This document shows, piece by piece, positions 56,094 to 64,000 of a DNA stretch of 64,000 nt. The stretch's first letter is position 1. Each line of letters begins with the position of its first letter. The DNA comes from Diadema setosum. Its lineage: Eukaryota > Echinodermata > Echinoidea > Diadematoida > Diadematidae. The notes below the pieces were generated by a model, which worked only from the letters and a program-made list of their open reading frames with translations, was not told the origin of the DNA and searched no databases. The DNA is taken from positions 13,315,571 through 13,379,570 of the forward strand of contig NC_092685.1 in the NCBI RefSeq assembly GCF_964275005.1, in the 5' to 3' direction. Both the position numbers and the translations under genes were made by a program.

Positions 56094-58727
56094 TAATCTA
56101 TTGATAAGTAACAAATATCCAGTATCCAACTATCTTTCACCCTAGAATGAACTGCATGCATCTTGTTGTCTAAAAATATGATTGCCAGTGCATGATCAAT
56201 CATCATTTAATATTCTGCCAACCCACTACTTAATATGGAGGACATTTCAGGAATAAAAGTCATATACACAAGATTTCCAAATACTCCAAAACGATTCTTT
56301 ATCCTGGCAAATCTCGTCAGCCAGACCCTTTCTATGTATTGCAAGTAAATTCCAAATGGTGGAAGATGAATTTTGAGCCCTTCCGAGAACTATGTATTGG
56401 CTTTAAGCTATAACCACTATCACTACTACTAATGATGCTACTATACTGCTACTATAACGCTATACTGTATTACCTATAATGACACTAATAACATAATGGA
56501 TATATGAGTATATTTGTAGTATTATCAGAGTGCATACGTTACACAGAGCACATGTGTAGTACAGATAGCTTGCCAGAGGAATTTTGTGAAATGATTTGCT
56601 CTGGTTTGGGAGAATCCTGATCAGAGCACAAAAGGGTGAACTATAGCTTGTTTGTTTGCCTGTGTGCATATTTTGAGGGAATCTGTGATTAGATTATGTA
56701 AGAAGAGGAACGGGATCCTCTGTATGACCCTGTAGTGGCTTTCTTCTTTTCATGGGCAGTATATCATTTCACAAGGCTTTGCATACAATGTATATCATAA
56801 TAATATATTATGGTGCACACTATGAAGTCTTTAAGTGCCACACTTTTAATTCCATGCCTACATGGATAACATCACACTATGGAATGTCACCACTGTCCAG
56901 CACTCTGCATCATTTTCTCAACTACATTCGTTAGCAGCCCTCTATGTGCCATGCTCATCATATACTCGACCCATTACTGTCGCTATCATTATCATTATTC
57001 TATTTGGGATCATCACAAGAAAAGCCCCCCCCCCCCCCCCCCCAAAAAAAAAAATACACAGTCTCATTTTCATTACATAATGAATTTGTACAGTGTATAA
57101 TGCAAGGAGTCTCAGGCTTAGAGTACATCCAAATGAGATGCCAGGGTGAGGTATAAGCTACCTTAATTACTCTAGCTGAGAAGCCTACCTCCACATACAA
57201 AATATCTTTGCATCTCACTATGCTAAAGGTTGCTTAGTTCATATGTTAAAGGTATGATTTACCATTTCAAGATGAAACAAAAACCCAGCATTAGTGCTTC
57301 AAAATAGTTTGAAAATGCGAATAAAGGACTGAAACAACCAATGTAAAAATTTGAATATCTATAATCTATGTTAATTATTGTTAGGTGTATAAAATTTGAA
57401 CAATAGTTATAATAAAATGTTTCCAGATTAAACCATCTACAGTTATGGTTTGATGAGAAAAAAATAGTGATATTTCCTTATATTTTAGGCTTTATTGCAA
57501 AAATTTTATATGGTAGGATGTTTTGTGATACAATTGACCTACACATATGCATCAAAAGTGATATCTTGAACATTTTTGTTTTTTTAAATTGCTGCTTCCA
57601 AAGGTAAACAAGATCTTTAAGACATGGACACAACAATGTATGCAACAATCAATGATTAAGTAGAGGTAAAATTATCTGATCCCTATTCATGGCTAGACTG
57701 GTATTCCAACTCTTATTTTTGTTTCTGTTCTTGTTTTTATATGTCTGAAACCCTTTATGATAATTTCAGTTGGTTGAATGCTTTGCATGTTTGTTGAAAC
57801 TCGTTTTGAGCTTCATGGCTCACTGTCACATTCTGGGCTATCTTGATGTAATTGGCAGTCTATCTCAGGGATGCTGTAGATATCTCCAGGCATGATATGT
57901 AATGAGTTTATCAGGTGGTATATTTTTATAATGAATCAATAGTTTTATTGATGCTATAATTATTACATATTGTCATCTGAAATGTAATGCAAATTATAAA
58001 ACATTTTGAGACAATTATGCAGAATAGTACTGTATCTATTAATTTCTTTCTATGATTATACAAAATTCATGTATTTTGATGGTAACTAGTTAGATAAGTT
58101 TGTAGTTTTCTTTTCTTATTATTGAGTCAATGTTCATGATATTGAAGGCATCCTTAATAAATCTTTTGGAGCAAGCATCAATCGACATGAACTCTTATTT
58201 TACTATGTAAGTTATGTTGAATTTGGCCATAGGACTATGGTACATAAAGTTAAAACAATTTTTGTTTTGAACTGGACAGAATTTAGTACAATATGTATAA
58301 ACAATGACTTCATACAGGCAAATATTGCATCACAGAAAATCACTCACTTAATATCACAATGTAAATCAGTGTTGAGCTCCCGAAATTCTAGGAATTTCTC
58401 AACTATAGGTCTATACATCAGCCTCTTACAGAGAGTGTAATAATGATTTATAACACCCACCTGAAGTCTAAATAACATAGATAACATACTTTTAAGTGCA
58501 GTACAATAAACACAACATCTCACTCATAGTACAAGCTGCTTACAAAAAACAATAACCTCGATGTTAAGCCATCATTGAGGTGCAACTACTCTGTGGAAAA
58601 AGAAATATATATGTGGAAATGCTAACATATATTTTGGTATATTATGTTCAGGTAGTCATTCCATCCACAGTTGATACACAATAACATATTCCTTGTCTCA
58701 TACAAAACTGACTTTTAAATAGCCTCA

Positions 58728-58757
58728 AGTGTGTGTGTGTGTGTGTGTTTGTGTGTA
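58728..58757. repeat. TG microsatellite in SUSD6-like 3' UTR
   Basis: (TG)n starting three bases below the SUSD6-like stop codon. Confidence 0.9.
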
Positions 58758-58760
58758 TTG

Positions 58761-59470
58761 CTATTCAGCCCCATTATCACACACAGATTCTTGATTGTCA
58801 GTACTGTTGCTAACATGTGCACCACCATCCCCCTGAACCTCGGCTCTTCTGGGGGAAACCTCTGCATAGAGATCATTGCCAACGTGGCTGTGCAGAACCC
58901 CACTGTCGGGTTCGGGCACCTCCTCCAGATCCGACGCTGGGGCTGGCTCACTCTGATACGGGGGTGGTGGCGCTGTTGCAGCTGGCATGGTCTCCAGTAG
59001 GGGCGAGGTATCCGTCTCAGTACTGGCGGAACTACGTGAACCTCTGGTGCGTCGGCTCCTTGTGGCACGTCCTTGAGTTGGTGGTGGCAACGGTGGAAGG
59101 GGTCTCCCCTGTACTGCAGACCTGCTCTCTTGATCCGTACTTTCGGAGCTGGCCGCATCCTCTGTCGATGCTCTTCTAGGGCGAACCGTCACGACCGGCG
59201 CCATGGCCTCGTCGTAGGTCGGCAAGACCACGTCGATATTGTCGGACACGGCCAAGAGGGCGTCGGAGTCGTGGCGAATTCTTGCAAGGCGAGCCTGGAG
59301 GACAGTGGGGTAGCAGCGGCGTCCGTGGTGCCGCTGGCCGCAGCACTGCCGACTCGTCAAGATGACGGTTATAACCAGGACACCAAGGATGGAACCGGTG
59401 GTGGCTGTGACAATTGTCAGGGTCTCTGTGTTGAACATGTTAGTTCCGTGGATGGTTGGGTCAGTTGTTG
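58761..59470 (-). CDS. SUSD6: SUSD6-like terminal exon: TM and PY-motif tail
   Basis: 710 nt ending in a stop at 58761. Acceptor TCTCACACAG|CA after a strong pyrimidine tract. Order: short stalk TTDPTIHGTNMFN, membrane helix, basic Cys-rich juxtamembrane stretch, LPTYDEAM, Arg-rich and Pro-rich region with LPPLPPP, then PPPPYQSEP (a classical PPxY WW-ligand), an acidic segment, and a C-terminus ending CDNGAE. It is locally GC-rich compared with its surroundings, as expected for a coding exon here. A TG/CA microsatellite (58728-58757) lies directly in the 3' UTR. Confidence 0.92.
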
Positions 59471-61748
59471 CTGTGTGAGAGAAAAAGCATCAGTAAAAGT
59501 GATACCAGCTTTTCATGAGCTTTCACCTAGCAATCTGGCAAAATTTATGCAAATTTGTGCACAAAAGAAAATTGCAGAGAAAGGATTTGAAGCCATGTGG
59601 CACCACAGAAGATCAATTGAAACCTGAGTGATGTCAGTGTTAACACATTCCATACTGAATTCTGAAATGCCCATAGACTTAACATGCAGGCCACCAGGTT
59701 GCCATAGGGAATGGGTTAATGTAAATGTCTACATCAATTCACATGGCTTCCTATTGGCCATTACAAACAGACATGAAGATCATGTGACTGTGATGTCTCC
59801 TGATTCAATTTTTCCCTTAAAAGTCAGATGAGGAGTGTCAAATACCTCAAATAAAATTTCAGCTAATGCGATGACTTTGAGACATAAAATGTCTCATTTT
59901 GCACAAAGTTTAACAGATGCTTCAAAGTTGCTTTTATTTCATTGTGTCAATGAAAATAACTGTCTTGTTAACCCATTCCTTCCACCATTTTCTGAGTGCC
60001 TGTAATGCCATAAAACAAGATTCTTTTTGCCCACCAACAGAGAATGGACATGCTGGTAATCCACCTGTGCGAAAGCAGTCAAGCAGTGCATGTATCCCCT
60101 TTCCATGGTCAACTACATGTGCCATTGAACAATGGAAATAACGATCAGGTGTGAGGTATGAATAGAGCGTGTGCTGATGGGCTCACAGCCTCTTTTGTTC
60201 TACACAAAACCAGGCACCTGAATGGGATGACTGGGGTCAGCAAACACAAAAATCTAATGAGCTCAGCTTTGATTGCTATGCAAATGTTCATACGAGTTTT
60301 ATAGAAGAACAAGCGCAAACTAAATTTGAAAAAAAGTAAATAATACTGTGAAATATGCAATTTTCCAACAGAAAGAGAACAAATACTGATAGAATAAACT
60401 CTTATCTTTTTATCAAACCCATTCATCTGGTCATTATGAACCCGAAGAAACATAAAAATGAAAGCAAGCACTTGTGTCTTCATCTTGGGAACCAGGTTCC
60501 CGTATATCAGTTGCTCCAACAGGAACCTGGTATACCAGGTTCCCGTAACGAACGGGTTAAAAGATGATGTCTAGAAACAAAAGAGCATTTAATAATTGAG
60601 ATTCAGCTTTAGTGGTGTAGTGAACAAAAATGTTACGACGCCAAATAGAGCTTACAACTAGAGCTTGCTGAAAACCAAGAAATTCAATGAGAAAAATAAA
60701 ATTGCAAAGGCAGCAATATATCATAGAACAGCCTAATGACACATTTTTTATTTTTAAAGTTGAAAATACCTCAGTAAAATGTCCCACATACCATGTTTCT
60801 CATTTTGTGGAGCAATTGAATAATAAAACACAAATATTACTCAAATATACTCAGCATTCTTTGAGGCATCTCTGTCCCCTCCTACAACATGCTGAAATGA
60901 TGAAATCATGCAGTGATCAACTTCCATCATGTTTTATCTCTTTGTGTTCATGCATCAAAATACAATCTTTAGCAACCATTCATCAGTTATGCATGGGCTG
61001 AAACAACAACTTCATTCTACAAAAAGAGTGAAATGATTTATCACTGTGAATACAAAACACAGACCAATACCCCTTTCAGCAACTTGTGCAGTTTTGGCCA
61101 GCTCCTGGTCCAAGCTAAATTGGTCCGCACCAAGCATTAAAAATTGTGTTCAGTATAATGGAAGAGCCGCGCTTCTTTTACAATGACCCATTCATGAACT
61201 CGGCCACGTAAGGGAAAACTACCATGGTAACTGAACATGTGCTCCGGCTGAGGCACGAACAGGTAACTGTGACCATTGACTGTGCAAAGAATTTTGGCCC
61301 GAGCTGCTACCATTCATAAACTCTTCGGTCGGCACCAGGCCCAAGCCTGGCCTGTACCTGGTGCTAGGCTGCAGAAGCGCCAAAATAGTCTGTGACTGGT
61401 GCGGGCCACTCTGGCCCGACCCATTCATAAACTTGAAATTTACGACTTAGCTCGGGCCTGGCCCGAGCCAGGAGGGTTACTGAAAGGGGTACAATCCATC
61501 CACTGATATGAGCATAAGGTGACCAAATGGAGGTACTCTCTACACTCTGAGAGTAAACTAACCTCTCACACAAGATGGCTGAACTCCAGACCATGTTCCA
61601 TCAGCTTGGCACGTCCTCTCGTCATCGCCGATCAGCTGGTAGCCTTCGTCGCAGTAAAAGCTCACTCGCACCCCGGCACTGAAGATGCTCTGGCAGCAGC
61701 GCTTGGAGTGGTCTGGCTTGCCTGGATCCTCACAGAGCTGCTCCTTGA
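58761..61748 (-). CDS. SUSD6: SUSD6-like sushi-domain membrane protein, 3' part
   Basis: Two exons, 61748-61563 and 59470-58761, join in phase 1 to encode a sushi (CCP) domain, a single membrane segment and a long cytoplasmic tail. The layout, a CCP with six cysteines instead of four, TLTIVTATTGSILGVLVITV as membrane start, then LPTYDEA, matches vertebrate SUSD6 (human TLSIVASTASSVALILLLVV and LPSYEEA). Known of that family: a type I membrane protein whose tail recruits WW-domain ubiquitin ligases of the NEDD4/WWP class. The signal peptide and any earlier exons are not found in 61749-64000 and are probably beyond the window. Orthology to SUSD6 rather than SUSD4 or another single-CCP protein is inferred. 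Confidence 0.82.
59644..59715. mobile_element. 72-bp TTAA mini-element
   Basis: Ends CACATTCC and GGAATGGG between TTAA sites (59640-59643, 59716-59719). Small hairpin-type element in the intron of the SUSD6-like gene. Short ends make this less certain. Confidence 0.45.
61068..61491. mobile_element. Foldback MITE (TACCCCTTTCAG ends), CAA duplication
   Basis: 424 bp; TACCCCTTTCAG at left and CTGAAAGGGGTA at right, CAA at 61065-61067 and 61492-61494. Interior CCAGGCCCGAGC-like palindromes. Lies 72 bp from the SUSD6-like sushi exon donor. Confidence 0.8.
61563..61748 (-). CDS. SUSD6: SUSD6-like exon: sushi/CCP domain
   Basis: 186 nt, acceptor CCACCCTCAG|TC, donor GAGAG|GTTAGT. It is a symmetrical phase 1-1 exon, the usual format for CCP modules. 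It encodes EQLCEDPGKPDHSKRCCQS, SAGVRVSFYCDEGYQLIGDD and TCQADGTWSGVQPSC. Canonical CCP features are present: first Cys followed by Pro, FYCDEGYQL, and TCxxDGTWS-x-PSC. Two extra Cys (KRCC) match the extra pair in human SUSD6. A competing donor, TGT|GTGAGA, is phase 0 and does not fit the next exon. Confidence 0.93.
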
Positions 61749-64000
61749 CTGAGGGTGGCAGATCAGAGAAGGGAGGCGTGAATGATAACTGATCCCAATG
61801 GCAATTCAACACCATATTCATATTGGCTCTGATGATTAGAGTATGACCAGGTGGACATATACAGTAAATGTTTCATCAAAATCAGAATACAACAAGAAAG
61901 TAATGGAATCTAGCACTGAACATGTTTTCACAAAGCAGCAATGTTAACTCTTTATGTGCCTTGGCACTAGCTCAACTTGCCAGCATTCAGTAATACATCG
62001 AAACCTGACGAAGTTGTAAAGTTAGTGCAATCAGTCTGGTGCAGCATTATGTAGTTCAGTCCATCAAAAGGGTAATGGTGACTTCTGAATGGGAAGGAGA
62101 GTTAAGTATCTCTTTTTCATTGACGAGTCATTTCCATGCACTGGTGCCGACCAGCAAAGAAAGGGGTGCACGTCACACGTTCAACACCCACGAATCTTAC
62201 AGCCCACAGTTCATGCAGCCCATGAGTCATACAGCCCACAACTTATTCAGCCCAAGAGTCATACAGCTCATGAGTTCGACACTAAGCAAACAAGGCCCAT
62301 GAGACTAGCACATTAAGCCCTGTGATATAATGTCAAACTTGTGGGTTGTTTTTACGTAGTGTCGAACTCATGGGCCTTATTTGCCTAGTGTCAAACTCAT
62401 GGGATGCATGACTTGTGGGCTGTATGACTCGGGGACCTTTTTTCAATGTCAAACTCGTGGGCCATATGACTCGTAAATGTTGGGATCGTGGGATGACCCC
62501 GAAGAACACACTCCAACAGGCATGCCAATCAGCAAACAAAGTACATTGACCTGGTGAAGACTACTCCCAAGTATGCTTGAGCAGGTATCTAAGGGTGAAG
62601 CCACATATGCGACTTGGAGGAGGCGATGATGTTGTTCCCTCACAAATCTACCAAAGACTACAAACTGTTCATAAATCTCCAGAAAATGTCCCTTCTTTTG
62701 ACCAAGCAACCCTGACTTTAAGTGGAAAAGGGATTATAGAATACCGGTATTGCTTGTTATTTGTCAAAAATTTTTTTGTAGAAAAAATGGGAGAATTGAG
62801 AGGTGATGACATCATCTAATTCAAAGTAGTTGTGACAAATATCACTATTCAGTGAAATCATGCTACAAAAATTCCATAATTCCCTCTTTATAGGTACTTT
62901 AGAAACTTTTTCTGTCCATCTGATTTTACCATATTATTCAATAAAGAACACTATAATGACACAAAATTGCATGTTCGTCAAAAAAAAAAAAAAAAAAAAA
63001 AAGGACGAGAGAATTGACATGCAGAGATATACATTATAATTATATTAGTGCACAACAATCTGATGAGGAATTGCCAACAATATATTTGTGACAAATTTCC
63101 TAAAGCACTCTTGAAACTTATCTGAAAGTGCCTGTTCAAAATGTCAACAAGAAGTACAGTGCTGTCTGATTTTTCAGACAGTAATTTTGCATCAGGGAAG
63201 CCATATTACTGCTTCCCTGTTCATTGCTACTTGACAGATTACTGCTTGCATTAAGATATGACATAATGAAGAGGATACATTTTGTGAACACGAGGACAAA
63301 ACCTCTCGTTTATGTAATCTGAAGCTACACATTTTATCTCTTTGATGTCGTTACAATGTCCATCATATCTTAATTGTCACTGAAAGGAACTGATACAATC
63401 TATGAGGCATTTCTTGTAAGCATTTATACAAGGGTCATAAAACTCAGTTTGAACATTCTGTATTTTCCTAAGCAATAGAGTTGAAACCATCCTTTACCCC
63501 TTTGCTCTGTTCACTTTTTTTTTTCCTGTAAGCTACCATAGGCAGGGCATTATTCTAAGGCTTATATTAATGATATTCATCATGCTGATGTAAAGATTTA
63601 TAGGGAATGTGTACAGTGAACAAATCAAATCAGACCAACTCTAAGTCAATGCAAGCATATGTCTTTTCTTTTGTTTCTTCTTTCTTCTTTTTTTCCCCCT
63701 GTCAAATATTGCACTACGAGAAAGCAAATGAGGATTACGCATTACAGAAGTACATAAAACAAATAATGATCACTTCAAGCGTACCTCCATACTAGAATTG
63801 ATGCAAAGATTAAGTGGTATAAAGCTTTACTTGGGAGCTTTGAAACTGCATTAATCACTCCCAAGCAAATATTACGACATATGCTTTGGAGTTGCATGAC
63901 GAAAACAACGTAGATGGATTGGACGGATGGTTACTCGATTTTTTCCCCCTGCATTTCCTTTTCTTTTTCTTTTTCTTTTTTAACTTTTGCAAAATAGGTT
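61749..64000. other. SUSD6-like upstream intron or flank
   Basis: Holds the foldback repeat at 62165-62500, an A-run at 62980-63002 and CT-rich tracts near the end. No signal-peptide exon in the right phase was recognised. Confidence 0.4.
62165..62500. repeat. Foldback repeat of CCCATGAGTCATACAG-like units
   Basis: Left half has repeated AGCCCATGAGTCATACAGCC-like units, right half has the reverse complement, including GTGTCGAACTCATGGGCC mirroring ATGAGTTCGACAC. Likely a small foldback element with internal tandem units; ends not resolved. Confidence 0.55.

Larger units (their letters stand above)
55041..58760. other. No gene seen apart from a MITE
   Basis: AT-rich sequence holding the 55877-56093 MITE and a C/A tract at 57027-57055. 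It lies beyond the 3' ends of the candidate plus-strand gene and of the SUSD6-like gene, which converge here. AATAAA on the minus strand near 57943 could serve SUSD6. Confidence 0.4.

Noticed and set aside
59968-60560. Possible longer TTAA-bounded element
   Set aside because: Both ends have TTAA and partial similarity (TTAACCCRTTC), but the match stops after about 12 bp, so it is not supported.

Overview
The window looks like AT-rich, intron-heavy nuclear DNA from a marine invertebrate. An echinoderm, probably a sea urchin, is my best guess. The reasons are small exons lost in multi-kilobase introns, dense microsatellites, crowding by palindromic miniature transposons, and a large foldback element like the TU elements described in sea urchins. 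The species cannot be fixed from the sequence alone. Almost all long open frames here come from repeats, not genes.

Two host genes can be read with confidence, both on the minus strand. The first is a secreted T2-family ribonuclease (RNASET2-like). Seven small exons between 32354 and 8102 join with matching phases into a complete catalytic domain with both active-site motifs. A phase-compatible exon with a signal peptide at 38178-38503 is the likely first exon. The gene covers about 30 kb and its introns hold most of the repeats. The second, at the right end, is the 3' part of a SUSD6-like membrane protein: a sushi-domain exon (61563-61748) joined in phase to an exon with a membrane segment and a cytoplasmic tail with PY motifs (58761-59470). 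Its 5' exons lie to the right, probably outside the window. Between them, two phase-compatible plus-strand segments (53882-53936 and 54837-55040) may be the last exons of an unrecognised gene.

Region by region: 1-8101 lies downstream of the ribonuclease gene and carries foldback and miniature elements. 8102-38503 is the ribonuclease gene, with TTAA-flanked, TA-flanked and 3-bp-duplication miniature elements in its introns, a tandem repeat rich in nuclear-receptor half-sites (19425-20895), and a repeat-like block with six perfect CRE palindromes (34.0-36.1 kb). 39013-41390 is a 2.4 kb foldback element about 0.5 kb upstream of the predicted ribonuclease start. 41.4-53.8 kb is gene-poor, with long TA arrays, G/C tracts and a 127-bp hairpin element bounded by 9-bp direct repeats. 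53.9-55.0 kb holds the candidate plus-strand exons. 55.9-58.7 kb holds few features. 58.7-61.7 kb is the SUSD6-like gene, and 62-64 kb is repeat plus unassigned sequence.

No transposase, reverse transcriptase, CRISPR array, rRNA or convincing intact tRNA was seen. All mobile elements recognised are non-autonomous. No previously undescribed multi-gene system is visible. The most unusual signals are the doubly folded foldback element with RFX-type X-box palindromes, the CRE cluster, a histone-type stem-loop beside a hammerhead-core-like motif, and a miRNA-like hairpin in an intron.
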